The translations under genes and the position numbers were made by a program. Shown here one piece after another: positions 1 to 12,534 of a DNA stretch of 64,000 nt. The stretch is from positions 3,596,001 through 3,660,000 of the forward strand of contig CM075941.1 in NCBI GenBank assembly GCA_038030265.1. The letters run 5' to 3'. This DNA comes from Corythucha ciliata. Its lineage: Eukaryota > Arthropoda > Insecta > Hemiptera > Tingidae. Under the pieces are notes generated by a model. That model saw only the letters and a list, made by a program, of their open reading frames with translations. It was not told the DNA's origin and ran no database searches. The first letter of the stretch is position 1, and each line of letters opens with the position of its first letter.

Positions 1-1390
1 GTTATTTCAAAATACCGGAGTCGAGAGAGTGAGAGAGAGACAAAAAGTGATTATTTGCGGCGTTTAAACTATTCAAAAATTTAAGGTTGGCATGGCGTGT
101 CGATTGAGATACCCCTCCCCCCCCGACCACACCACCATCTTTCTTTTTGATGATATAGAGGCAGGGTAGTCACCTCAGAGTCCTCTCTCAAAGACTATTA
201 AACCAATCAGGAAAATGATAGTTTTAGGTTGCTACGAGTAAAGGGAAAGGGAGAAGCTCGAAAACTAATGAAAATAATGGCCTAACAATCGCTTATTGTT
301 TACCGCGAAATCGTTCGAAAAATTGTGCTGTCACATAGATTGCGGTTGTTAAGAGAATAGACCAGGGCGGTTGGGTGAAAGATGAGGCGCGGGGGTCAAA
401 ATAATGACCGGCACGGCTTTTATGAAGAGGGATTTTTTTTCTCTCTGTTTCGGAATGGCTCAACGGCGCAAATAATGACGCTGAAATTAAACGAAGGAAA
501 AACTGGACGAATTATAATTGGGGGGAAAAGGTAACGAAGAGGCCCTTGACCATCGGTTGGTTATTTCTACCCCAGCTTTTGCGAGGAAATGAATTAATCG
601 AATCGGTATGATGTCGGGTGAAGGGGGTGGAGGAGGGATTATTGAGAAGGACAGATAGTAAATAAAATCGTCTGCCGCAAATAAATCGAATCAAACCGCG
701 AGCGACCGAGTTAAGACAATTCCACCAATTTGTACGCTCTACACTCTTCCTCGTGTTCATCATTCGTTACAATCCATTTTTGTTCGCGATTACTCCTCGC
801 ACCACCAAACTCAATTCGCCGTATTATTTTTGAAAGATTTTCTTTTCGTTACGACTAATCAAAAGTAATACGATTTTGTCTGCTTGGCCTTCCTCGTACA
901 AATTAAACATTCACTGTGGATCGAGAAGCTCTAAAGGTCTAATCAGAATCTGATTTAGGGGTCAGGGGTCATACCGAGACCGCTAGTTTAAAAGAATCAG
1001 AAACCGACCGCCTGATGGTTCGAACCAAAATAATTCTAGGCCATATTCTGCCCAGCCATATATGACAATGACGGCTTCTCAAGGCGATTCAGACATTAAT
1101 CGTGACCGTAGCAAAAGCCCCGCCGAGCGAGAGTCTCTATTTCACGTTTCGGCTTCTAAACTGACTTCTCGTCCCCGCAAAATAGTTGAACTGACACATT
1201 TTAGGAGTCTCAAAACAGCGCATTTATAGGGGGGGGGGATGAGGAGTTAATAAGCCCAAAAATGAGGGTCCTTATGATGTCTCAAATGACCGTTTGGAAG
1301 AACTGGCCGACCTTCGCGGGGGGCCCTGGGCGGAATTTCCAAGAGGCCCCCCAAGTCGTCTCTATACTATACATATAAACCCCAATTTGT
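1..1390. other. No gene recognised; AT-rich flank
   Basis: I see no convincing coding exon, RNA gene or recognisable transposon here. A short purine-rich GA microsatellite lies near 20-45, and several poly-G/poly-C tracts occur near 115-125 and 1230-1240. Open frames are short and lack codon structure. The stretch ends where the ~30-bp degenerate repeat array starts. Confidence 0.5.
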
Positions 1391-4300
1391 AACCTCCAAG
1401 GCCTTTTCCTTATTTTAACCAAATTTCCACCATTTCCACACCCTATCCACCAATTATAGCCACGAATTTCACCGTTTTAGCCGCGAGTGAGTGCTTTTTT
1501 GTCAACTTTACCATTGAAATTAGCGCTTTTTTCAATTTTGGCCGCCTCTGTTACGATTAGAGCTGGGTAGTCCCTCCACCAAACAATATGCGCTTTTTCT
1601 CAACTTAGGCAGCCAAGTAGCTTTTTTTTATCAACGCACACAATATTAGTCGTTACAAATTAACATTTATTGTGTTCACCATACGCTCTACATAAGGATT
1701 AGCGATTTTTTCTCAGTTTTTGCCGCGAATTTTTCGAGGTTTTTACCAATATTACCATAAATTGGCATTTTTTCTCAATTTTAGCCTCAAAAGGTGCCTG
1801 CGGAAGTCGCGAATTAGCGTATAATTTCCAACATTTGACGCAAATTGAAATGTTTCTCAAATTTCAGCTGTGAATTAGTGATTTCCATTAATTTCAGTCG
1901 CGAAATAGCGATTTTTCTTAATTTTAGCAGCGTAGTAGCCGTGAATTAGCGAATTTTGATAATTTTAACCATGAATTGTCGATTTTTCTTATTAGAAACG
2001 TATTTGAGTATTTATTAATAAGGCAAAAAAACAGATCAGTAGTACACGTTTGCTCTAAGACCGTTAAATCTTCTGGAGCATGAATATGCAAATGTTAAGT
2101 GCAAAATAGCTCAATAAAATGCAATGTTAATTTATGTTATTTTACAACTACAACTAGCATGAAACATTTGACAATTCTGTTAATTTGAGCGTTTGTTAAC
2201 TAAAGAGTGGTAGCGATTCTAACCCGTCAGTCTTAGCTAGCCAATTTTGTTGATTTTAGCCATGATTTAGCGCTGTTTCTTAAATTTAGCAGCATAGTAG
2301 CGTTTCTGACCCACGAATTAGCGATTTTTTTAATTTTAGCCGCGAATTAGCGATTTTTCCTAATTTTAGCAGCGCATGTAGTTGCGTTTCTAACCCGTCA
2401 ATCCATGTTTCGACGTAAATTGAAAATTTTCCCTATTTTAGCCGCGAGTGAGCGATTTTTCTGAATTTTGAGCAGCGTAGTAGCGTTTTTAACCTCAATT
2501 AGCGAATTTTGTTTATTTTAGCCGCCAACTAGCCATTTTTCTTCATTCTAGCAGCTTGGTAGCCTTTCTAACGCGTCAGTTAGCGAATTTTCTTAATTAG
2601 CTGTGATTTAGCGCTTTTTCTTGAATATAGCAGCTTAGTAGCGTTTCTAACTCGTGAAATTAGCAAATTTTGTTAATTTTATCCGCGAATCAGTCATTTT
2701 TCTTCATTCTAGCAGCTTGGTAGACTTTATAACCCGTCAGTTAGCTAATTTTCATAATTAGCCACGATTTAGCGCTTTTTCTTGAATATAGCATCTTAGT
2801 AGCGTTTCTAAACCGTGAATTAGCGAATTTCGTTCATTTTAGCCACCAATTAGCGATGTTTCTCAATTTAAGCAGCGCATAGTTGAGTTTCTAACCCGTG
2901 AATTAGCGGATTTTGTTAATTTTAGCCATGAATTAGCGCTTTTTCTTAATTTCAGCAGCATGTTAGTGTTTCTTACCCGTGAATTGGAAAGTTATATTAA
3001 TTTTAGCAGCGAATTAGCAATTTTTCTTACTTCTAGCAGCGTAGTAGCGTTTCTAACCCGTGAATTTGAAAATTTGGTTCATTTTAGCCGAGAATTAGGA
3101 ATTTGTCTTCATTTTAGCAGCGTATTAGCGTTTCTAAGCTGTCAATTATCGAATTTTAATTTTAGCCATGAATTAGCACTTTTTCATATTTATTAGCAGC
3201 GTAGTAGCGTTTCTAACCCATGAATTAGAAAATTTGTTAATTTTAGCCGAGAATTAGCGATTTTTCTTAATTTTAGCAGCGTATTAGCGTTTTCTTACCC
3301 GCTAAATAGAGAATTTTGTTAATTTTAACCGCGGATTGGCGTTTTCCGATATTAGAGGCGCCATTTTTTCATTTTTGACAGCGTATCATCATTTTTTTTG
3401 TTTTTTTCAATTTAGGATGAAAATTAACCTTTCGCTTGGTTTTAGCCGGGGTAACTATTGATTTTCTCAATATTAGCCGCAAATTAGCGGGTTCTTTTTC
3501 ATTTTAGCACAAAATTTAGCAATTTTGTTTCACTTTATGCAATAGATTAGAATTTCTTCTCAGTTCTGGCTCCGAAACGGTTTCTGAAACTGTTATCACA
3601 CTAATATCTGCGAATTTGTAATTTTCCTCGATTTTAGCCGCGGCGAAGCGTTTGTAACCCGTAAATTTACGAATTTTCTCAATTTTTATCCATGAATTGG
3701 CACTTTCATCAATTTTTAGCCGGGAAGAGCACTTTTTTCCAATTTGTGCTGAAAACTAGAGTTTTTCTTATTTATGCCACTCTAATTAGTGAATTTTCAA
3801 TATTATAGCTCCGTTTTTTTTTTTTTTTTTTTTTTTCTTTCTTTCTTTTTTTACATTTCAGTCCCTCATTGGCATTTTTTCCTTCCATTTTTGCTATGTA
3901 TTAGCGTTTTTTTTTTGTTTTTTTTTTTAGTTTTAGCCTCGAACGGAAGCTACGCATTTGCATTTTTTCCCCAATTCAAGCCGGGATTAAGTGATTTCCC
4001 CCAATTTTAGCCGCGGGTTAGCTCTTTCCCTCGACTTTTTTTCAGCGCTGTAGCGTTTCTACCGCTTGCATTAGCGATTCTTCCTCGATTTTAGCCACGA
4101 ATTGACGTTATCCTCTTAATTTTTCCATTTTTAGCATTGAATTAGTACTTTTTCTCAATTTTAGCTGAAAATTAGTGTTTTAATTAATTTTAGCCGCGCT
4201 AATTAGTCATTTTAGCAATTGTAGCCGTGATGTTTTTTAGATGTTTGCCCCGCATAAGAAATCTGCCATGGACTAGCGGTGTTTTTCAGTTTGAGTCTAG

Positions 4301-4820
4301 AATCTTTCAGAAGCTACGAATTTGTGAATTAACGTGTTTTCTCACCTTTTTACCGCGAGTTCTCGCTGTGAAATATCATTGTCTGCTAATTTTGCAGCGA
4401 ATTAGCATATCTATTCTCGCGATTTTTTTTTTTTTTTTTTACTTGTACAGCCTTGAATTAGTAGGGTGTACGCTCAATTTTAGCCGCGGGCTTGACCTCA
4501 AAAACAACACTTTCGCGGCGTTGGTTTCTATATATACATTTTAGCCGTGAAATGGCAGCCATATACCGGAGAATCGACGATTTTTCCTCAATTTTGGCAT
4601 GGAAGTTGCATTGTGAGACCACACGAATCAGCGCTTTTTCGCAGTTATAGATAATAATATTAGCGCTTTTTCCCTAAGTTTTTGCCTAGTCAACCAGTTT
4701 CAAATTGCCGATTAGTACACTTAGTGCGCTTATAAGAACCTAACGAAACTGGGACGGTGTATTTTCTCTATTTTAACCGTGAATTCTCCTCAATAAGTCG
4801 CGAATTTTCTGTATTTGGGC
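1391..4820 (+). repeat. Degenerate ~30-bp tandem array (family 1)
   Basis: The sequence is built from diverged units of about 30 bp that alternate an AATTTTAGC core with CGCGAATTAGCG and a T-rich spacer. A typical unit is CTCAATTTTAGCCGCGAATT followed by AGCGATTTTT. Dozens of imperfect copies run through 3.4 kb, with variants such as GCAGCGTAGTAGCG. Poly-T expansions occur near 3817-3850 and 4425-4440. Open frames inside it are by-products of the repeat. The same family recurs in both orientations elsewhere in the window. No protein is supported. Confidence 0.85.
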
Positions 4821-6560
4821 CACCAGAATAGCACACTGTATGGGGGAGGGGGTCAATAGAATATTCAGCCCACACGCTTTGCTGATATCACTTATTGTAA
4901 CAACGTTAATATATCATCCAGGTCGGATATAGACTGAAATTCGTAGACATACATATCCATGAAAGATCAAACCTGAAAAAGTTGCGGTTAGAGCTGAAAA
5001 AGCATCCATATTTCGGGGTAAGGGGAAGGGGGGAGGTCGACCTTTCATCAGCAAGTTCAGGAAAACCCCTATAGTTTCAGGTCAATTATTGAGTATAAAT
5101 TGTCAGTTTCTACGGCTAAATTGATAAATTTCCGGCCCTCTCAGGAGTTTTTAGGAAGAGAGTGATTTCAAGATTCTTGATGATTAGTATGGATTGGCGC
5201 CGTATATCTAGCCGATTGTGACAAAATTTAAGTTCTTTGGCTGGACAAACAAATTCTGGGGCTGAAGCCGTTGTGGGCAATTGGGCATCGTAAATTCACT
5301 CCAACCACTCAATTGTCACAAAATTGTCGAAGAAATGACAATTTTGCAGTGTTGTTAAAGGAGTTCCATTGACTAAGCTTCGCGAATGAAAACAAAAAAC
5401 GTACGTAATTGTAATGTGCCGCAACAACTTGGCAGTTCCATTATACTAAAGAAGGAAACCTTTCCTTAATTACAATAAATTTTAATAAATTAATAATGTA
5501 TTTAGCGTACTTACGAGATCAAAAATGAGGTTTAAAAATTATCGTAGGCCCGAACCCGCGAACAATTTTTTTCTTTTTTTTACGATCGCGACAGCGAGAT
5601 GGCTGACGTCCCGTATTTCGTCGAGTATAACACAAAACGAGTGGTGGCGAGACACTGACGATGTTCTTGCAGTGCAGAGTTGAAGAGGTACAGGATACAG
5701 GTAAAGTGGATATGCCAGTCCTCTCTTCTCTGGTAACTTTACAGGATGGTGTGGAGGATGATGAGTGTCGGGGAGGGGGGGCGCTGCAGTTTCGCTTTTG
5801 TGTAGCGTAGTGGGGAGGAAATCTGAGCCTCTTTTTTTTTTTGCCTTCTCTCTCTATTTTTTTATTTATTAATTTTTTTAAAGGAGTGCCTCCCCGCTAC
5901 CACGTAAATAAGTAATAATCGGATTGATCCTTGAAATGACTCGCCACAAACGCCACAAGAGAATATTGGGGTAGGCTTGACCGCAGAACAAATAATTATG
6001 CTACCCGATATTCGTCCTCAGTTGTTTAACTTAAAAAACTCAGGATTTATGTCAATTTAAATTAGGGTACTCGGCTCACTTGCTAAAGTGCGTTTACATC
6101 AGGACATTAATTCCTGGGAATTTGTCAGACGGAAATCGCATTAATGTGAACACTTTCTGGTTAAGTGTGTGAACGCGTGATTTCTGTTCTGACACTTGAC
6201 ATTCACGTCGAGACAGAAGTGTCTCGGGGGGGACGCTTTGGTGTAGTAAAATACGCACCTTTGCCCTTTAAATGCCGCAACTTGGAATGTATTGAGGGGG
6301 TCGGGGTGGACCAGCCCGGGTCACCGTCCACTGAGGGCCCCCGAAAAGGTTACATATATATGGGAAAACTGGAAGTTTTAGGAAGTTCTAGGAAAAGCCT
6401 TCGACGCAGGCGGACCTCGCTATGGCCCCATGGTGGAGCGGATTTTGGCCGAAACCAAAGGACGAAGCGAAACGGTCAGTTTTTTGGTCTCTTTAAAATA
6501 ACCAAACGCCCTAAAAAGTTCAAATTTCAAAGTGTTTCCGTCTATAAATAGTCAAACTGG
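4821..6560. other. No gene recognised; low-complexity intergenic DNA
   Basis: The repeat structure fades here. I see G-rich and T-rich tracts, for example near 5775-5790 and 5830-5880, and a 20-codon ATG frame near 5600. None has supporting splice or homology context. The longest open frame (6165-6551) shows no recognisable protein. Confidence 0.4.
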
Positions 6561-7426
6561 TCATTCGCGCCATTTGAAAAGCGTCAGGGACGATTCGCCC
6601 CTTGAAAATGGACTACCTATCGCCCCCCTCTGGGTACGCCACTGGCTACAAAAGCCCAGCTGTTTATTCGCACCCAAAAAATGGCAGAAATGACTGTACG
6701 TGCCTTAAAAATAGCTAAACTGACGATTTGCGCCATGAGAATAGCCAAAACCGTGCATTCACGTTCTAAAAATGGCCAAAAGACCATTCCACGCCATTGA
6801 GAATGGCTTTGCGCTCTTTGGAAAGCCTCAGGAACAATTCGTCCCTTGAATTAAGTGATGGAACTGACCTATCAAGCCCCATAAAAGGGGCTGCTGGTCG
6901 TACTGACAATTGACGCCTCCCCCACACCCAGAATGGCTAAAGTGACAGATTCGCGCCTTGAAAAACATAAAAATTAGCGTTCCAAAAATGGCCAAATTGA
7001 CCATTAGTGCCCTAACGATCACCAAAATGACTATAAACTCACAGTCACTGGCGAGAATTTGGGTTTCAGACTATGTATTTTCTTAAACTCACCCTCGGCA
7101 ACTGTCAGTTTTGCTCGAACTGTCAATTTCGCTCTCAAAATTGTCAATTTCGTCTTATAAAACTGTCAATTCCGCCCTATAAACTGTCAAGTACAGGACA
7201 ACAGACATTTTGTCTTGGAAACTGTCAATTTTGTTCTTCAAACTGTCCATTTCGTTCTGGAAACTGTCAATTTCGACATTTAAAACTGTCATTTTCGTAC
7301 TTTAGACTGTCTATTTCGTCTTGCAATACTGTCAATTTATATGTATATTTACAATACTGCCGCGCAGAAACTAGCAATTTTGACTTGGAAGCTCCTACAT
7401 AACAAAAGATCCCACGAATCCTGATT
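6561..7426. repeat. Degenerate short-period arrays: 'aatggcc' and 'aactgtcaatttcg' types
   Basis: Two related arrays follow each other. From about 6600 to 7040, units of roughly 30-40 bp repeat a motif like 'aaaaatggccaaactgacgattcgcgcc'-type words. From about 7095 to 7345, units of about 20-25 bp repeat AACTGTCAATTTCGT. Both are strongly diverged and resemble the arrays at 40-42 kb in style. The LINE insertion begins just beyond them. Confidence 0.7.
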
Positions 7427-7440
7427 TCGAGGCTTAGCAT
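7427..7440. repeat. Target-site duplication, 3' side of LINE
   Basis: The 14-bp sequence TCGAGGCTTAGCAT is present here and again at 9581-9594, exactly flanking the LINE copy. It abuts the element's poly-T tract, which is the poly-A tail on the minus strand. Confidence 0.9.
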
Positions 7441-9580
7441 TTTTTTTTTTTTATCTTATGCCTCGACGGTTTGCGGCAACTTGGGCTATTCGTCTTCTCG
7501 CAGCCCAATATAACGTCGAGTTTCTGGTGTAAATACAATTTTCGGCCTCCAAGGATGCACGGACGTCTTCAAGCTCTGGACAATTACCCAGATGCTGACC
7601 ATCCATGAACCCGCCTCCACAGAGCACACAATCCGAGCTCTGAAATACACCTATTCTGTGCAGGTGACCTTGGAGGTAGTTATGGCCTGTGGTTAGCCTG
7701 AAACAGGCTACAGCTACTTGTCGAGGAAGGTTATGTGGAATCCGTCCGTTTTGTACAGTCAGTGATTGCCACTTCCTACCTTCAGCTTCCCGCTGCTGCC
7801 TTACTTCCAAAGATTTCATAATACAGGTCTTAATAGATCTTTTGGAAGTGTGGTACGTGACGCTATTCTCAAATTGGGCGGAAAGGGCACCCTCTCTCGC
7901 CAGATGATCAGCTTCCTCATTCCCATACACTCCACAGTGTCCGAGAATCCACTGAAGCACCAGTTCCACTCCTCTGCTGATCTGCTCGTTGCTTGGACCT
8001 TCTCACAATGGAACTGTCGTCATCTCCTCTAGCGTTACACACGGCTTGGAGAGCTGCCATGGAGTCCACAAAAATTGCGATTCTGGTGTCAGCTCTCCTC
8101 AGGCACTCGCCCAGAGCCATAGAAATGGCTTCGACCTCCCCGTCAAAGTTGGAGGCTGACTGTCCAACGGGAGCACTAAGTTGGAAAGAGTTGGAGAAAA
8201 CTCCTGCTCCTGCATTGGTGGTCGAGTTTTGGGCGGATCCGTCAGTGTAGACATGCAGCCATGTTTCAGGTGGATATCTCTCCTCTATAGTCGCCAGGGC
8301 AAGGGATCTCAGCTCCTGGGATGAACACAGCTCCTTACTAACGTCTCTAACGAGGTCAAGTCTTAGCCGGGGAGTGCTCAGGATTGGCATTGAACCAAGA
8401 AAAGCCTCTCTCGGGCCAAGAGAGATGGCATGCTCCTCCTCAATCCTTGCCACTGCAGAAGTGAAGCTTGTCTGGGTCTTCAGTCTAGGTGCCACACTGT
8501 TGTCCTGGGTCCAGTATGGATCACTAAGCCTTGCCAGCCTTTCCCTCAACATTACAGAGGCTATCTGCTGTCGGTCCTTCAAAGGTTCAATGCCCGACTG
8601 GACTTGCATTGCAGTGATTGGTGTAGACCTTGGGCCACCTGTTACGACTCGCAGGGCGCAGTTCTGGGCTTTTTCCAGCTTTGTGAGGTGGGTATCTGCA
8701 GCAGTCACAGTAACCTCAGATCCATACTCCAGAACAGGGCGCACGTAGGTTTTGTAGGTTAAGGCCAGGACATCCTGAGTTGCACCCCATTTGGTACCAG
8801 TGAGTCGCTTGAGCAATTTACATCTATTCAGGCCTTTATCCTTCAGAGAATCAATGTGTTTCCTCCAGGTGAGCTGCGTGTCCAGTCTCACCCCCAGGTA
8901 GACTGCCTCCAATGTTCTCGGGATGGCTTCAGAGTTGTAGAAGAGCGAGATGGAATGCTCCTTTTTGGAAAGGCTAAACAGCTGAAAAATGGTCTTAGTT
9001 GGACTCACTGTCATCTCATTTTCGGCAGCCCATCTACCCAGCGATCTCAACGCTCCATTCAGTGCAGTTTCGAGGGCTTGAATCGAGCTGCTTGTACCCC
9101 AGATCACCAAGTCGTCAGCATAAAGGAGTGCGTTAATTCCAGGACTTGTAACCTGGTTGATGACATCATCAATCATTATGCTGAACAGCGTCGGGCTCAG
9201 CACTGAGCCCTGCGGAAGTCCCTGGCGAGTCTGTCTGTACACTGAGACCTCATTGTTGTATCGCACCCTAATGAAGCGCTGAGCAAGAAAAGAGGCGACA
9301 AACCTGTATATATGTCCATGCACACCCAGCTCCAGGAGCTTACTGAGCAGCTTTTTCCGCCAGACAACATCAAATGCTGATTTAAAATCCACAAACACAG
9401 CCAGTGAGCTTTGTTTACGTTGGAACCCGTTCTTTATTTCTTGGGACAAATGGGCAATATGTTCCATGGTACTGCGGTGTGCTCGGAATCCTGCCTGCGC
9501 GTGGGATAGCAGTCCCCGTTCTTCCAGGAATATGTTCAGCCGGTTGAGAACCATACTCTCCAACAGCTTGCAAAACACAC
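7441..9580 (-). mobile_element. 5'-truncated non-LTR retrotransposon (LINE) with RNase H
   Basis: This 2.14-kb minus-strand insertion contains a reverse transcriptase followed by an RNase H domain, ends in a poly-A tail (poly-T at 7441-7452), and is bounded by a perfect 14-bp target-site duplication. The coding sequence starts abruptly inside the fingers region of the reverse transcriptase, so the endonuclease and any ORF1 are missing, as expected for incomplete target-primed reverse transcription. The stop codon lies directly against the poly-A tail, leaving essentially no 3' UTR. RT followed by RNase H points to the I/R1/LOA-type group of arthropod LINEs, but the exact clade cannot be settled by eye. 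Confidence 0.9.
7451..9578 (-). pseudogene. LINE reverse transcriptase-RNase H, truncated and frameshifted
   Basis: The main frame (9578 down to 7917, 553 codons) carries palm motifs: a VFVDFKSAFD motif A, a GLPQGSVLSP motif B and a YADDLV motif C. The thumb region is followed by RNase H with a YTDGSAQ start, a GEVEAIS segment and an FVDSMAAL segment. The remainder of RNase H (WILGHCGVYGNEEADHLA) is in another frame, 7969 down to 7451, so there is a frameshift near 7960-8020. With no N-terminal endonuclease and a broken frame the copy is dead, although the RT motifs are intact and the insertion looks fairly young. It shares no coding with neighbouring genes. Confidence 0.9.
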
Positions 9581-9594
9581 TCGAGGCTTAGCAT
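9581..9594. repeat. Target-site duplication, 5' side of LINE
   Basis: This is the second copy of TCGAGGCTTAGCAT, matching 7427-7440 without mismatch. It marks the 5' truncation point of the LINE at 9580. Confidence 0.9.
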
Positions 9595-9920
9595 CAGACA
9601 TTCGAGCTCAGAAAACCGTGGGGTTTCTAAACCCCCGAGTATTCCGTGGATTTTGCGCACTAAATCCCATCTTTGCAGGTCTGACTCTCTTTAAAAAACA
9701 TTTTCGCTCTGCCCTCAACCCATACCATTTCCAAAACCATTTCGCGGATTTATCTAGCTAAAACCCCATTTTCAAGGTTTTGGCGCACATTAACGCGATT
9801 TTATTATTTGCTGCTGAAAAACCAGTGGAAATTATTAAATAAATTAATTGAAAGTGATATCTTCCGGACGACGATGGAAGGGCATAGCCCAACACGATTC
9901 GAGTTTCGAGAAAAAATTGG
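9595..9920. other. No gene recognised between LINE and tRNA-like sequence
   Basis: This is AT-rich sequence with diverged 'ccccatttt..ggttttggcgcac' words resembling the repeat style near 30 kb. No coding or RNA feature is apparent. Confidence 0.4.
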
Positions 9921-9993
9921 GCTCCCTGGCGGGATTTGAACCCGCAACCTCTGGATTACTAGTCCAGCACGCTACCAATTACGCCACGGTGAC
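9921..9993 (-). tRNA. tRNA-Thr(AGT)-like sequence, possibly a pseudogene or SINE head
   Basis: Read on the minus strand, 73 nt fold as a cloverleaf. The T arm has a GCGGG/CCCGC stem around TTCAAAT, the anticodon stem CTGGA/TCCAG encloses loop CTAGTAA with anticodon AGT (positions 9958-9960), and the D stem pairs GCGT with GCGT through G-U pairs around a TTGGT loop. The acceptor stem is poor: about three of seven pairs mismatch. Both polymerase III boxes look preserved. It has no intron, and no CCA is encoded. The weak acceptor stem argues for a decayed tRNA or a tRNA-derived SINE rather than a functional gene. Confidence 0.6.
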
Positions 9994-10179
9994 GCCTTTG
10001 GAAGTCGTACTGCGAGGGATCAGCTAAGCCGAACCCCCCCCCCCCTAGGGCCATTAGAGTTTCTCGAAACTCTAGGCGTTTCTCCTTATGACAAAGGTAA
10101 ACCACGCCTTATCATATCGTAGATGTAGTTTGATAGATGAAGAAAGATGCTGTCGCCGGTGTTTAATTAAATGAATTAA

Positions 10180-11620
10180 ATGAAAGGGCTAATCCGTAGC
10201 TAAAAGTGACACACGCAAAACTGTTATTGCGGGGCTAAATTGTAAAAACCCCGGTAAATTTGCAGATAATTTTGGCAAATCACTAATTAGAGCGGCTGAA
10301 ATTAAGAGAAACGCTAAATTTCAGCTCAAATGAGAAAAAGAGCTTATTCGCTGTTAAACATGGAAAAGATATTGTTAAGCCACTGAAATTAAGGAAAATC
10401 AATAATTTTTGAAGATAAAGTGAAGTATTAATTCTAATTCACGAGTGTAATTATAAAAATTTCATCAAATGGCGCCAGGCAATTTATTTGTGGCTAAAAG
10501 GAAGAAAAACGCTGATTTTATAGCACAAAAATTGAGAAAAGAGCTAATTCGCTGCTATATCACGGAAAACGCCAATTTGTGGACAAAATGTATAAAAAAC
10601 GCTAATTCGTAAGATAAAACGCTACTTTGGTGCTAAAATTGAGAAAAAGCGGGATAGAGACAAATTTCAATTTTTGTCAAAAATTGAAAAAACGCCAGTT
10701 CTCGCTTCCGAAGGCAAGCGAAAGAAATAATTGTTAATACGAGGATAAAAAGTAAAAACCCGGCTAAGTTGGGGCTAATTTTGGAAAAAATCACTAATTA
10801 GCGTGGCAAAAATGAAGAAAAACGCTACAATTTCCAGCTTGAATTTTGAAACGTGCTAATTCGTCCTAATAAACGATCTCGCTCTCTTAAAAACGCCAAT
10901 TCGTGGCTAGAAATTGAGAATGATTGCTTACTTACGGAATAAAAACGCAACTTTGCGGCTAAAATTGAGAAAAGCTTTGATTCGCGGGCATAAAGTACAG
11001 AAAAATTTCAATTTGCATGGGTTCTGATGGCAATTTTATGGTTATAAACTTGAGAAACAGTGCAAATTCTTGGCGTTGGGCGAAAAAAACAAATAACGGA
11101 ATAATTCGCGACCAAAATAGAGAAATTCGTCAAAATTTACGGTTTAATCTTAGCATAAGCCATAATTATTGCCAATTTCGTGCTAAAACAAGGAAAAAGC
11201 CATAGTTGAACCTTAAGTACAAATTATATTTCTCGTTTACATCAAAACTAACGGGGCCTCATAGATTTATCCGCCCCGGGCCCTGATAGGTGCAGGTCCG
11301 CCAAGTGCATCCTTAGGCGGCGAAAATTGGGAAGACACGCTAATTTGCTGTTCTGGGGGGGGGGGGGCAATTACGCGGCTAAAAGTTTGAAAATGCTGAT
11401 ATTATATTCTTGGCTAAAATTGCGAAAAAGCTCTCATTCGTGGCTAAAATTCAGAAAATGCGTTAAATTATTCGTTGCTGATACAACTTTCAGGCCAAAT
11501 TTGAGAAAAAACGCTCTTGTTTTGGGGTAAATCCACGACTTGAATTAAGGAAAAGCGCTGATTTTCGGCTAAAATTAAAAACAAAGCGATCATTCAAAAG
11601 TATGCGGCTTAGGGAAAGTG
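10180..11620 (-). repeat. Degenerate ~30-bp tandem array (family 1, reverse orientation)
   Basis: Units read 'CGCTAATTCGCGGCTAAAAT' plus 'TGAGAAAAA', which is the reverse complement of the 1.4-4.8 kb array. Unit identity is low and spacing varies. Open frames here are repeat artefacts. A poly-G run lies at 11356-11367. Confidence 0.8.
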
Positions 11621-12534
11621 CCAACAACCCCGCGAAACGATTTTATATTGCCCAATTAGCCATAAGGCTGCGGCGAGCTGAGGCGCAGCGCTCTCGGCTT
11701 CGTGTGGGCGTTCAAAAAACCGCGCACCGGTCGAGGAACCCGCTTAATACGGGCACGAAGTCGAAGGCTCAGCTCGACCAGGATGTGTCGCATGAAATGA
11801 ATATATTATATTATGTATATTATTCATCTACAGCTCCTTCTTCTGGTTCACTTGGTCTTAGGTACCTCCCTCGCCCTATGAAATTTCTCAAATTTTGCCA
11901 CCCAGGGCTACAGCCCCGGCAGACCCCCGCCACGATCCGGCCCTGGTCGACAGTACGAGTTTTTCTCGATTTTATCCGCGAATAAGCAATTTTTTTATTT
12001 TTTTTTTTCGCTTTATAGCCTTAGCCATGATTTGTATCTTGTCTCGTTTTTAGCCACGAAGTTTCCCCCGAAACAGTAAATTTATGATTTTTTTTTTTTT
12101 TTCAATTTTAGCTTTGGGTTGAGCACTATTCCGCAATTTCATTCGCGAATAAATTGACTCGGAACACAACATTGGTTGATGGGGTCGAATGCTCATGCTC
12201 CCTCAATGCCGTCTGACTTCCCGTCTGATTCCCGTCTGATTGCCGTCTGATTCCCACTGCTATATTAAAAATGTTAAATAATTTTTAAAAAAGGAATCGT
12301 GGTTGGCGATAATCCAAGAGGAGGAGGGAACGACTTGTTGACTAGTCAAGGGCTAGAGGTTCACCCAGGGCCGGATTTAGAGAACGAGAGGCCCCCGGGC
12401 TGCTGATTGAGAAGGGCCCCCTCCCCCCCCACAACGGTGGGAGGGGGTCTTTTTTCACATGTGCAAGACAATTCTGTTGAGAACCGCTAAATTTATAACT
12501 TGGAAAAAACCTCCCCCAAAAAGCCACAAGGTTA
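11621..12534. other. No gene recognised; includes a dispersed TIR-like segment
   Basis: The sequence has a GC-richer patch at 11660-11790 and poly-T near 12085-12100. At about 12367-12450 a segment beginning CAGGGCCGGATTTA and running into AGAGGCCC is repeated at 16737-16805. A related inverted copy lies near 18205-18250. The CAGGG-CGGAT start resembles termini of hAT-type non-autonomous DNA transposons, but paired ends could not be defined. Confidence 0.4.

Noticed and set aside
2960..4544. Phe/Leu-rich open frames that look like membrane proteins
   Set aside because: They are translations of the T-rich ~30-bp repeat units, not genes.
5590..5710. Short ATG frame (MADVPYFVEY start) followed by exon-like CTTGCAG...CAGGTAAAG text
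   Set aside because: Only about 20 codons with no recognised homology and no compatible further exon; chance splice-like words are common.
8374..9206. Plus-strand open frames across the LINE
   Set aside because: They are antisense shadows of the reverse transcriptase coding strand.
1391..11620. CRISPR-like appearance of ~30-bp regularly spaced units
   Set aside because: Units are directly adjacent, strongly diverged and lack unique equal-length spacers, and the genome is an animal's.
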